A stretch of 35,000 bases of DNA from Bryobacterales bacterium (lineage in GTDB: Bacteria > Acidobacteriota > Terriglobia > Bryobacterales > UBA6623): positions 1-35,000 of the forward strand of contig JAPOOG010000019.1 of the NCBI GenBank assembly GCA_026713545.1. Direction: 5' to 3'. Positions 18,535 to 26,976 of this stretch are shown here, one piece after another; within the stretch, counting starts at the first letter, position 1, and every line of letters begins with the position of its first letter. The notes below the pieces were generated by a model. That model ran no database searches and was not told the origin of the DNA. It was given only the letters and a program-made list of their open reading frames with translations. The position numbers and the translations under genes were made by a program.

Positions 18535-18824
18535 GAAGACGGCAATAACATTGATTACTGGACCTAACCACCCATTCAGGTGTACCTCTGAAACCTTGCT
18601 CCCGCTCCCAGCGTATCACTGCCAAGTCTGCGGTATTCTGAACCTGCAAGCATCAGTCGGTGATACCCGTATGCCGGGCTGCCTGCGGTATACGACAGTC
18701 GAACGACGCAGGCCTCGCGTAGCTCCCGTGAGTCGCGCTGAAGAGTCGGGTCCCCGCCTTGTTTCACCGACATGGTGCTTACAAACAGCCCGTCACCCGG
18801 ACCTGCCGATACGAGGAGCGGATC

Positions 18825-19070
18825 ATGAAAAGAGCAGTCATGGGCGCCGTTGCGTCCATCCTAGCGTTAGCAGTTTCGTTCGCCGAGAACCAGCGCCGTG
18901 AACTCCTCGAACTCATAGGGGAGGTCGGTTCGGTCGAGATATCAGGCCAGGCAGGGACAGGAACGCAGACCGGAGTGCTCGTTCTCGGACTGAGAGCAAA
19001 CCCGACCGGGCCGTTTACGACGCTCTTCCCGATGATTCCGTTGACTGGTTATCTGGACGACATCGAATAA
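18825..19070 (+). CDS. Small secreted protein, hypothetical
   Basis: 81 residues from ATG 18825, preceded by GAGGAG at good spacing. The first ~22 residues (KRAVMGAVASILALAVSFA) look like a signal peptide. The mature part contains ELIGEVGSVEISGQAGTGTQ and a hydrophobic segment (VLVLGLRANPTGPFTTLFPM). No family recognised. It is isolated in the island's left part, with decayed sequence on its right. Confidence 0.45.
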   Translation: MKRAVMGAVASILALAVSFAENQRRELLELIGEVGSVEISGQAGTGTQTGVLVLGLRANPTGPFTTLFPMIPLTGYLDDIE

Positions 19071-19781
19071 GAAGCAGATTACTCTTCGCATCGGAGGCGG
19101 GCGACGGTATGGCGGGAGAGGCTCGTTGTGCGGGCGACCTCCAGAACCGCGCGTTTCTCGGCGACCCGCGCTGTGGAAGCTTGCATGGCTTTCTTGCGGG
19201 CTTGGTAGCGGCCGATGATTTCACTAGGGAGGCCCGCGGGCATTCCGATCATGTCCCGATCGAAAGAAGATGCGGGGCTTTGTGATAAGGGGCGCAGCGC
19301 CCCCTATTGGGCATCAGCGTGGAGGATGGCGCCGGTGCGGCTGGAGAGGCCGGTGGCATACGTGAGGCCGCGGTCTGGGAAGCCGTGGCTGACGCCTTGA
19401 GCTAGGAAAAAGCGATGGCGGTAGAATCAAGAGATAGTCGTGTGACACCGCCGACGAGTACCTCAATGATCACAATACAATCCCTGTGGCAACACGCCTG
19501 TCGTATGGTAGTTCCGACCACGACATTACAAATAATGGGCTGCCTGGGTTGACCGCGAAGGGATACGCCCTGTCGCCGGAATAACGGACAAATCCACCTC
19601 ACCTGGAGGCAGTGAGGAGAATACAGGATCGGCAGCGATATTCAGAACTGATTTTGACTAGGTGCTTACGATATTCAGCGACTGCCCCGCAGTTGGTTCG
19701 ATTTGGGTTCCCGTCCAGGACCGGACGATTGACCTGGACGAAGCGAAGGCTCTTTGTACCTAACGCAACAGCACGCTCTGA
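19071..19781. other. Decayed stretch without an intact gene
   Basis: No complete gene is supported. On the minus strand about 19240-19077 reads as a helix-turn-helix-like tail (PSEIIGRYQARKKAMQ, then SLSRHTVARLR and a stop), possibly the end of a lost regulator or recombinase. GGGGCG-CAG-CGCCCC at 19289-19303 is a perfect hairpin without a T-run. The rest shows only short frames in all directions. Confidence 0.35.
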
Positions 19782-20102
19782 GCACTCGGATTCCTCATGA
19801 GGCAGGGGACAATGCGGGCGAATCCGTCATTCTCTCAGGCCGAGTTGGCCACATTGCCAGTTCTGGACTTCAAGACGACAAGCCCCACCATCCTCGCGGA
19901 AGCTTACGAGCAAACTAGGTACATTCCAGTCAAACCGTGGAAGAATGCGGCCGACGAAGACATGCGGGAGCGCCTCGACCGAGCCGCCGCTCATTCATCG
20001 GGGATTGCTCTTGAGACGATCAGGGACTTAAGAGTGCAGATCAGCACGGGACCGAGCCTTACCAATGAGCTCGCTGCCGAGAAAGGCAGAGGGGCCAGGT
20101 AA
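19782..20102 (+). pseudogene. C-terminal remnant resembling an N6-adenine DNA methyltransferase
   Basis: The frame is open from 19782, just after a TGA, to 20102 and reads ALGFLMRQGTMRANPSFS, then ELATLPVLDFKTTSP, YEQTRYIPVKPWKNA and EDMRERLDRAAAHSSGI. The order RANPSFS, then LPVxDF, then a helix ending with a DRAA-like motif resembles the tail of Eco57I/N12-class N6-adenine methyltransferases, where a target-recognition domain ends before a short helical C-terminus. The catalytic NPPY region is absent from the window. If correct, it is what is left of a modification gene that once preceded the nuclease operon. It could instead be a short gene starting at ATG 19797 or 19812. Confidence 0.4.
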
Positions 20103-20147
20103 AATTAGCGTGAGTGTTGCAGCTTCGGACAAAGCGTCGGGTCGGGT

Positions 20148-21299
20148 ATGGGAAAAACGATGACGCTCAAGTTCATCCATACATCGGACTGGCAGATCGG
20201 GAAGGTCTTCCGCTTTGTCGATAATGCGACGATGGGGCTTCTCCAGGAGGCCCGCCTCCGTGCCATAACGCGGCTGGGAGAGCTTGCGGAAGCGCATGGG
20301 GCTACCCACATCCTCGTAGCGGGCGATGTCTACCACATGGAGGCGCTGTCGACCCGCTCGCTTAACCAGCCATTGGAACGGATGCGAGGATTCCCAGGCA
20401 CACAGTGGCATCTGTTACCAGGCAATCATGATCCGCATCGCCCCAACGGTCTCTGGGATCAGCTTCTCCGCAAAGGACTCCCCAACAACGTACGAGTACA
20501 TATCACGCCGGAGCCGGTGATGCTTCAGGACGAGGCTGCCGTCCTCTTGCCGGCACCCCTGTTTCATCGTCGAACGCTCGCAGATCTCACGGCATATATG
20601 GACGACGTGAACTTGCCCGAAAGTCTCATTCGCGTCGGGCTAGCTCACGGCAGCGTTAAGGGATTCGGTTCCGACGGCAAGGACGTTCCAAATTACATCA
20701 CCCCAGACCGGCCAACTCGCGCCCACCTCACTTATCTAGCGTTGGGCGACTGGCATGGCCAGAAGCAGATCAACGATCGGTGCTGGTATAGCGGTACACC
20801 TGAAATCGACGCTTTTGATGTGATCGACGGTGGTCAGGCGTTACTTGTAGACATCGAGGGGCCGCATGCGGTCCCTACCGTGAAACCCATCGCGACGGGA
20901 TATTACAGGTGGATAACGCTGTTAGAGCAGGTTAATAGCCGAGCGGACATCGACTACCTTGCCGAGAAGCTGCGGGATATCGCTGACGAACTGGATCGGG
21001 TGCTTATCCATCTGTCGGTGGAAGGTGCGCTGTCGTTGGAGAACCGGCAATATTTCGAGGAACAAATTGTAGACGGCGTATCGGCCGCGTTTTGTTTTAT
21101 GCGCGTCGATGATCGCCGCCTGTTCCCACAGCCCACAGCCGAAGATCTGGATCGAATCGACCGGGGAGGTTTCGTGCGCACGGCCGCCGATGAGTTGAAG
21201 CGACTCGCCGAAGAAAGCGAAAGTGATGGCGGTATCGCCGCCGCAGCGCTGCAACGTCTTTATATTGAGCATAGAAAACTGCAGGCAGAGCAGCGATGA
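20148..21299 (+). CDS. SbcD/Mre11-like metallophosphoesterase (DNA repair exonuclease family)
   Basis: 383 residues with the calcineurin-like phosphoesterase motifs in order: Asp14 in TSDWQIGK, Asp60 in AGDVYH, GNHDPH at 92-97, His167 in GLAHGS and GDWHGQ at 200-205. Motif I is D-W-Q rather than the D-x-H of SbcD and Mre11, and the last motif is G-D-W-H, both seen in a divergent SbcD-like subgroup. ATG 20160 is an alternative start four codons in. The C-terminal ~130 residues would be the capping and ATPase-contact region. The stop overlaps the next start (ATGA, 21296-21299), so translation is coupled to the SbcC-like ATPase, the expected partner. It probably acts as a DNA nuclease gated by that ATPase. 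A role in defence rather than housekeeping repair is inferred from the neighbouring OLD-family gene. Confidence 0.85.
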   Translation: MGKTMTLKFIHTSDWQIGKVFRFVDNATMGLLQEARLRAITRLGELAEAHGATHILVAGDVYHMEALSTRSLNQPLERMRGFPGTQWHLLPGNHDPHRPNGLWDQLLRKGLPNNVRVHITPEPVMLQDEAAVLLPAPLFHRRTLADLTAYMDDVNLPESLIRVGLAHGSVKGFGSDGKDVPNYITPDRPTRAHLTYLALGDWHGQKQINDRCWYSGTPEIDAFDVIDGGQALLVDIEGPHAVPTVKPIATGYYRWITLLEQVNSRADIDYLAEKLRDIADELDRVLIHLSVEGALSLENRQYFEEQIVDGVSAAFCFMRVDDRRLFPQPTAEDLDRIDRGGFVRTAADELKRLAEESESDGGIAAAALQRLYIEHRKLQAEQR

Positions 21300-24007
21300 A
21301 ACTCCGATCGCTCGCCGTCAACCAGTTCAAGAAATTTACGACCCCGATACGCCTCGAAGGTATTGAGCATGGCCTCAACGTCGTGGTCGGTCCCAACGAG
21401 ATGGGCAAATCGACTTTGCTCGACGCCCTTCGCGCAGTCCTCTTCGAGAAATACAGCTCTAAGGCCCAGCCCATCATGGCACTGCAGAACGACCGGAACC
21501 AGGCCGCGCCGGTGGTCCAACTGGCTTTTGAGCTTGATGACGGCCTCTACCGAATCACGAAGCGCTTCATCAAAAAACCGTATGCCCGACTGTCATGTCC
21601 GGACGGACGCAGTTTGGAAGGCGATGCCGCCGAAGATACCCTCCGCGATTTGCTCGTCTTCGACGAGCCCGGGAAGACCGGAGCGAAGCCGGAAACGCTT
21701 GGAATGTGGAATGTCCTCTGGGTACAGCAGGGGCAATCATTTACTGCGCTTGCTCTACCTGAGAGAGCGCGCTCGAGCCTTCACAGTGCTCTTGAAGCGG
21801 AAGTCGGCACCGTACTGGGAGGTCGTCGGGGGCGCGCACTGCCGCAGGCCATCGAGAAACAGCTCAGCGAGTTTATCACCGGCAACACCAACCGGCCGCG
21901 GGGTGCGTACAAAGAGCTGATGGAGAGTGTTCAGAGAGTGCGCGACGAACTTGATTGCTTACGCACCCGCCGTAAAGACCTGACACAGACATTGAACGAT
22001 CTTGAAGAAGTTCAGGAGACCCTGGAGCGCCTCACAACTGGCGACCGTGATAAGGCGGACGAGAAGGAGCTTGCTGAGGCGAGGCAACGGTATAGCTATC
22101 TTGCCGAACTGGAAGCCCGCATAGAGGCTGCGTCAACTGAACTGAAACTCCGGAAACGAACAGTCGAGCAGGCCGAGCAGGCGGCAGTCGCCCGCAAGCA
22201 ATTGAAGGCAAACATCAAAACCGAAGAAGCTGCCCTCGAAGAGGCCGGAAAGCGGCTGGATGGAATACGTCAGGAGGAAAAGGAGGAGCGATCCAGGGTC
22301 GATGCATTGCGTGCCGATGTGCGCCAGTCGGAAGCGACCGTCACTCAGGTTGACGAAACGGTGTCCCGTTATCGCCGCGTGCTCGGCACTGTAGAGCATC
22401 AGGCCCGACACCGTGATCTTGAGAGGCGGTTCGAAAAGGCCCAGGCTGCCGAAAAACGCCAACGCAAGGCCCAACAGGCTGCCGCCACCATACTGGTTAC
22501 AGATAAAGCCATCCAGAAAATACTAGAAGCCGCGCAAAGACTGGAGACCGTTCAAAGTCGCCTCAATGCGGCAGCAACGCTCGTAACTTTCGACATGACC
22601 GCGGACGGCTTGTCCGGCATCAAAGTTGATAGGGAGCCACTCACCGCCGATCGATCGTCCGTTCAGGCTGTCGAGCCTGTCACCATTACCATTCCGGATC
22701 GTGGCCGGATCACGGTCGAGCCGGCCATTAAGGATCGCGATAAGCTGCTTCTTCAGCAACGCGATGCCAAGACGGCACTTAAGGAAGTGCTGGAGGGCGC
22801 TGGTGCCAAATACGTGGCCGATGCTGAAGATCAATATGCCAAGCGTCAGAAGCTGTTGGGTGACGCGAACCTTGCCCGTCAGGAGGCCGAGTTGTACGCT
22901 CCCGCAACGAACGACTACGAAGCCGGGGCGCAGGCACTCTCCGACTACATCGGAGGTCTAAGGCAGGTTCTGAAGCGCGAGATTAACGAATTGGATTTGC
23001 AGGATCTGCCGGCGCGTCAAGAGGCCGAAACGGCATTGCAAAAAGCCCAAAATCATGCGGATGAGACCCGAAGTGCGCTGGCTGCTGCGCGTGCTTCCTT
23101 GAGCGGGCCGGAGAATCTCTTAGGAGCGCTCCAAACAGAAATCGGTACGCTTCAGGGCCGGCACGACGAAAGCAAGGAGCGGCTCGAAAAGCTTCAGGCC
23201 GAGGTTGCTCAGGCGGAAAAAGACCGTTCTGACAGTGAGCTTCAGTCCGCCATCGAAGCGGCACGTGCAGCCTTGTCAGAACAGAAAACTGCTATTGCAG
23301 GTCTTGAGGCGCAGCGCACTGATGAGACCCTGCCACAATTGAAGGCACGTATCGGCCGCCTCGAAAGGGCTCTTGAGGACAGACGTGAGAAACGCGCAAA
23401 TCTGAAGGAAAGAATGGCCGGTCTCAAATCACGCATCGAGGCCGCTGAAGGTGCCGGACTCGACGAAGCCATCGCACAAAAGGCCCGTGACCTTGAACTC
23501 ATGGAAGAAGAAAAGCGCCGGCAGGGCCGTGAAGTCCAGGTCCTGAGTCTCCTGCTATCGACTTTGCGCGGGGCAGAGCAAGAAGCCAAGGAACAGTATT
23601 TGTCGCCCGCGCTGAGCCGTGTTCGGCCGTATCTTCAACTTCTGTTTCCCGGTGCTGACATCCAACTTGATGAGAACCTTCAGATTACCGGCATGGTGAG
23701 AGAAGCAGGTTATGAGGAAGCCTTCAATCGCCTTAGCATGGGCACCCAGGAACAGATTGCCGTCCTCGTTCGTCTTGCGTTCGCGGAGATGCTGGTCGAA
23801 CAGGGCCACCCTGCGACCGTCGTTCTTGATGATGCCCTTGTGTTTTCGGACGACCGGCGGATGGGACGCATATTCGACATCCTCAACATGGCGTCCCGAA
23901 ACGTCCAAGTGATTGTCTTTACCTGCCGGGAGCAACTCTTCGAGGGTCTCGGCGGTCGGCAGTTGTCGCTTGAGCCAGAATGCAGCGAAGAGCTTGCCTC
24001 GGCGTAG
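21296..24007 (+). CDS. SbcC/Rad50-like SMC-type ATPase lacking a zinc hook
   Basis: 903 residues, head-coil-tip-coil-head. The N-terminal head starts FKKFTTPIRLEGIEHGLNVV and has Walker A GPNEMGKST (32-40). The C-terminal head has a degenerate ABC signature RLSMGTQEQIAVLVRLAFA (812-830), Walker B VVLDDALVFSDD (842-853) and FTCRE (875-879) at the switch position. Long charged coiled coils cover about 205-420 and 560-765. Where Rad50 and SbcC carry a CxxC zinc hook, this protein has a short beta-like segment, about 428-478 (SGIKVDREPL, VEPVTITIPDRGRITVEP). No CxxC occurs anywhere in it. It should pair with the phosphoesterase encoded by the overlapping upstream gene to process DNA ends. The OLD-family gene follows 15 bases later. 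Confidence 0.88.
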   Translation: MKLRSLAVNQFKKFTTPIRLEGIEHGLNVVVGPNEMGKSTLLDALRAVLFEKYSSKAQPIMALQNDRNQAAPVVQLAFELDDGLYRITKRFIKKPYARLSCPDGRSLEGDAAEDTLRDLLVFDEPGKTGAKPETLGMWNVLWVQQGQSFTALALPERARSSLHSALEAEVGTVLGGRRGRALPQAIEKQLSEFITGNTNRPRGAYKELMESVQRVRDELDCLRTRRKDLTQTLNDLEEVQETLERLTTGDRDKADEKELAEARQRYSYLAELEARIEAASTELKLRKRTVEQAEQAAVARKQLKANIKTEEAALEEAGKRLDGIRQEEKEERSRVDALRADVRQSEATVTQVDETVSRYRRVLGTVEHQARHRDLERRFEKAQAAEKRQRKAQQAAATILVTDKAIQKILEAAQRLETVQSRLNAAATLVTFDMTADGLSGIKVDREPLTADRSSVQAVEPVTITIPDRGRITVEPAIKDRDKLLLQQRDAKTALKEVLEGAGAKYVADAEDQYAKRQKLLGDANLARQEAELYAPATNDYEAGAQALSDYIGGLRQVLKREINELDLQDLPARQEAETALQKAQNHADETRSALAAARASLSGPENLLGALQTEIGTLQGRHDESKERLEKLQAEVAQAEKDRSDSELQSAIEAARAALSEQKTAIAGLEAQRTDETLPQLKARIGRLERALEDRREKRANLKERMAGLKSRIEAAEGAGLDEAIAQKARDLELMEEEKRRQGREVQVLSLLLSTLRGAEQEAKEQYLSPALSRVRPYLQLLFPGADIQLDENLQITGMVREAGYEEAFNRLSMGTQEQIAVLVRLAFAEMLVEQGHPATVVLDDALVFSDDRRMGRIFDILNMASRNVQVIVFTCREQLFEGLGGRQLSLEPECSEELASA

Positions 24008-24022
24008 GTTCGGGACGAGGAA

Positions 24023-25966
24023 ATGAGAATTGAATCTGTCCACATAGAAAACTTTCGCTCATTTGAAGATGCGATCGTTCCCTTCAACAATTACGCCTGT
24101 CTTGTCGGTCCGAACGGCGCCGGAAAGTCGACGGTCCTAACGGCCTTGAACGTCTTCTTCCGCGAATCTGAAAATCTGCCGACCGACCTCAGCCAACTGG
24201 AACAAGAAGATTTTCACTGCAAGAACACTGAGGCTCCGATCCGGATCACGGTAACTTTTTGCAACCTGAGCAAAGAAGCCCAGGACGATTTTTCCGATTA
24301 CGTTCGGCAGGGACGGCTGGTCGTTTCGGCCGTTGCCACCTTCGATGAGGCAAGCGGTAAGGCGCAGGTCAAACAATACGGGCAGCGCTTGGGCATGACG
24401 GCGCTGAGGCCGTTCTTCGAGGCGCTGGACGGGGGCAAAAAGGTTGGCGAACTGAAGGTAATCTATAACGATCTCCGCGGAACATACCCGGACTTGCTGG
24501 CGCCGGGTACCAAAGACGCCATGGTGACGGCCCTGCGTAATTTCGAGGCCGCTCTACCGGATGAATGCGAACTTATCCCCAGCGAGGATCAGTTTTACGG
24601 CTTCTCCAGAGGGAAGAACCGTCTCGAAAAGCACGTGCAGTGGGTTTATGTCCCGGCCGTCAAGGACGCGACTTCCGAACAAGTGGAGGCCCGAAACTCG
24701 GCTCTCGGAAAACTGCTTGCTCGCACTGTTCGTTCACAGACAAATTTCGACGAGACAATCAAGATGCTGCGCACGCAGATGCAACAGCAATATCAAGAAC
24801 TTCTCGACGGCAACCAAAGCGTTCTTGATGATATTTCGTCGGCGCTCCAGTTGCGCATCGCCGAGTGGGCACACCCTGATGCGCGCTTGCGCCTTCAATG
24901 GAAACAAGATCCTGAGAAATCGGTGCGTGTCGAAGAGCCTTGGGCCCACATTCTTGCCGGCGAAGGCGAATTCGAGGGCGAGCTTGCTCGTTTCGGTCAT
25001 GGGCTTCAGCGCTCATATCTGCTGGCACTGCTGCAGGAACTCGCTGGGGCCGATGATGCCGCTGGGCCCATGCTCATTCTCGCCTGCGAGGAGCCGGAAC
25101 TCTATCAGCATCCGCCACAGGCCCGTCACCTAGCTGCAGTCCTCAACACTCTCAGCCGAGGCAATGCGCAGGTCATTGTCTCGACTCATGATCCGCTTTT
25201 CGTCTCTGGCCAAGGATTCGAAGATGTTCGCATGATCCGCAAGGATCCCGGACAACGACATTCTGCGGTTTCCCATCTGTCATTCAATGAAATCGCGCAG
25301 GCTGTTGGGGCGGCCACGGGCGCACAGCCGGCAAAGCCAGAGGGAATGCTTGCGAAGATCCATCAAGCTTTGCAACCTTCTCTCAACGAAATGTTCTTTA
25401 CTCGTAGGCTTGTACTTGTCGAAGGGTTAGAGGATGTTGCCTATCTCTGGTCTTTTATGCATCTCCTCGATAAAGAAGATGAGTTCCGACATTTGGGCGG
25501 GCACATCGTAGCCGCAAACGGTAAAAGCGAGCTGCTTCAGCCACTTGTTATCGCAAGGCATATGAGAATCCCGACATATGTCATTTTCGATGCTGATGCA
25601 GACAAACAAGACAAGAACGGCAGCCGGGCCAAGCATGAAAAGGACAACAGCGCACTATTAGCACTCCTTGGCAAGGCGGGTGACGACCCCTTGCCGGCAG
25701 CGACATACTCGGGCCGCGGTTTCACGATGTGGCATTCCGACATTGGCGCGATCGTCGAAGCCGATATCGGAAAGCATGAGTGGGCGGAATACCGCGCAGA
25801 GGCCGACAAGCGTTACGGTCATGCTGGTGGGCTGCGCAAGAATTCACTGCACATCGGCGCTAGCCTAGCCTTCGCTTGGGAAGACGGAAAACGTCCGGCC
25901 AGTCTCGCACAGGTTTGTGCCGCCATTCTGGATACGGAAAACTACGTGTCAGAGTCGAAGGGGTAG
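24023..25966 (+). CDS. OLD-family ATP-dependent nuclease (ABC ATPase plus TOPRIM)
   Basis: 647 residues. The N-terminal ABC ATPase begins IESVHIENFRSFEDAIVPF and has Walker A GPNGAGKST (29-37), an insert of ~260 residues, the signature-like FGHGLQRSYLLALL (324-337), Walker B LILACEEPELYQHP (351-364) and the H-loop IVSTHDPLF (385-393). The C-terminal TOPRIM domain has Glu467 (LVLVEGLEDVAYL), ANGKSE (498-503) and IFDADAD with Asp523 and Asp525, so the metal-binding acidic residues are present. This is the domain order of OLD nucleases and Gabija GajA. No UvrD-like helicase (the GajB partner) or reverse transcriptase lies next to it; its operon partners are the SbcD- and SbcC-like genes. An integrase remnant in the opposite direction begins at the base after its stop. 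Confidence 0.88.
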   Translation: MRIESVHIENFRSFEDAIVPFNNYACLVGPNGAGKSTVLTALNVFFRESENLPTDLSQLEQEDFHCKNTEAPIRITVTFCNLSKEAQDDFSDYVRQGRLVVSAVATFDEASGKAQVKQYGQRLGMTALRPFFEALDGGKKVGELKVIYNDLRGTYPDLLAPGTKDAMVTALRNFEAALPDECELIPSEDQFYGFSRGKNRLEKHVQWVYVPAVKDATSEQVEARNSALGKLLARTVRSQTNFDETIKMLRTQMQQQYQELLDGNQSVLDDISSALQLRIAEWAHPDARLRLQWKQDPEKSVRVEEPWAHILAGEGEFEGELARFGHGLQRSYLLALLQELAGADDAAGPMLILACEEPELYQHPPQARHLAAVLNTLSRGNAQVIVSTHDPLFVSGQGFEDVRMIRKDPGQRHSAVSHLSFNEIAQAVGAATGAQPAKPEGMLAKIHQALQPSLNEMFFTRRLVLVEGLEDVAYLWSFMHLLDKEDEFRHLGGHIVAANGKSELLQPLVIARHMRIPTYVIFDADADKQDKNGSRAKHEKDNSALLALLGKAGDDPLPAATYSGRGFTMWHSDIGAIVEADIGKHEWAEYRAEADKRYGHAGGLRKNSLHIGASLAFAWEDGKRPASLAQVCAAILDTENYVSESKG

Positions 25967-26140
25967 CGGCCCAGACTTGCAACATGGGTTGCCGTTCTGG
26001 CAGGAACGCCGTCCGGTTGTAGGCCAGTCCGTTAGGATCCCGCACCGCTTGGGCCAACTTATGCTGGATGAAGTTGGGAGGAAGCCCAGCACTTCATCCA
26101 GAATGGTTCGTGCCATTGCTCCAAAGCCATACATCGTCAA
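25967..26140 (-). pseudogene. P4-type tyrosine integrase, C-terminal remnant
   Basis: On the minus strand, about 26134-26070 reads MYGFGAMARTILDEVLGF. After a frameshift near 26070, another frame continues NFIQHKLAQAVRDPNG and LAYNRTAFLPERQPMLQVW. This matches the C-terminal part of P4-type phage integrases, in which HGFRAMART precedes a motif ending NRTAHLPERRKMMQ. The usual His and catalytic Arg of HGFR are Tyr and Gly here, so the protein is dead in addition to being frameshifted. The match breaks off right at the end of the OLD-family gene. It is a remnant of the mobile element that probably delivered the neighbouring operon. Confidence 0.65.
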
Positions 26141-26976
26141 CCGATCCTGGCAGCGTCCTTGTAGTAGCTCAGGAACGCCTTGCTACCGATCGCTTCGATG
26201 TGATTGTGACCCGCAAGGACAAATGGATCGTGAGTCGGCTCCGCCGCGCCGCCGGATACGGCCCGCCATCGGCACCTCGCGAGTTCGTCAACGGAGAGAG
26301 CATGCTGGAAAAAGCTCGCTAACCTGCGTCCCGCACTATTGCTCCACTATGCAAGGAGGCGGAATCGGTCCGATGAAAGACGATGCCTGAAACTCCTCTT
26401 TGTTGACAGTGATTTTTGGGGTGCTTCTTTGTGGGCGAGTCAGCCGGAGAACTTGCTCCCTCCGATCCCTCCTGTGGGACTATCTCGCCTTTGGGGTTCA
26501 TCACCGATGCTAAACGTCGCTCTTCTCCCACTCTTGCTCGATCGCTCGCAACAGATCTTCTCCAACGATCCGCCAGTCGGATCAGAGGCCACGTTCATCG
26601 GCAACATCCGTTGTTGAGCTAGTGTTGAACTCTTCAAAAAGGCCACAGAGATCTATCGTCCTGCCGGCCCCTGAAGCCCAAGAGGGTCTAGCGCAGAGGA
26701 AGTCTGAGTTCATACGCCGTCAGTACATAGCAAGTCATCTCTTCGGTTCGCAAGCAGCCCTGCAATCGCGCAGACGTGGTTAGTAAAGCCGAACCCTTCA
26801 CTCAGACCGCAATACGCAGGGCACAAGCCGCGATGGCTGCCACTGCTACAATTGGCACCGGCCACACGCCAGTCTCAAGGCCTAAGCGCCCATCGGCCGA
26901 ACCGGCCTGACCGGCGACGACCCGTTGAGATTCCTCGGCCAGAGGCTTCGCGAACTCGCTCGTTGAGACAGCAAGC
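26141..26976. other. Decayed stretch between the nuclease operon and oppD
   Basis: No intact gene is supported. A short plus-strand frame ending at 26322 (LATDRFDVIVTRKDKWIVSRLRR region) has no recognised family. At the right end, 26840-26888 (read on the minus strand) shares about 85% identity over 39 bases with 28200-28240. No tRNA or clear attachment-site repeat was seen, although an integrase remnant lies at the left end. Confidence 0.4.
26840..26888 (-). repeat. Family-3 repeat, copy 1 (left of oppD)
   Basis: On the minus strand this contains CCTTGAGACTGGCGTG, GGCCGGTGCC and TTGTAGCAGT in that order. The same order occurs on the plus strand at about 28190-28240 with 6 differences over the best 39 bases. 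The two copies therefore lie in opposite orientation on either side of oppD. In one frame both would read LETGV-P-PIVAV, so they may also be relics of a shared coding segment. Confidence 0.45.

Noticed and set aside
26068-26322. 84-codon plus-strand gene after the OLD-family gene
   Set aside because: It overlaps the integrase remnant in antisense and has no recognised motifs.
26313-26335. Possible extra family-1 end (CTAACCTGCG)
   Set aside because: Only the first ten bases match; the following TTTCTCACCAC is absent and no arm partner is near.
25967-26976. tRNA gene or attachment site beside the integrase remnant
   Set aside because: No tRNA arms and no matching direct repeat at the other island border could be seen.
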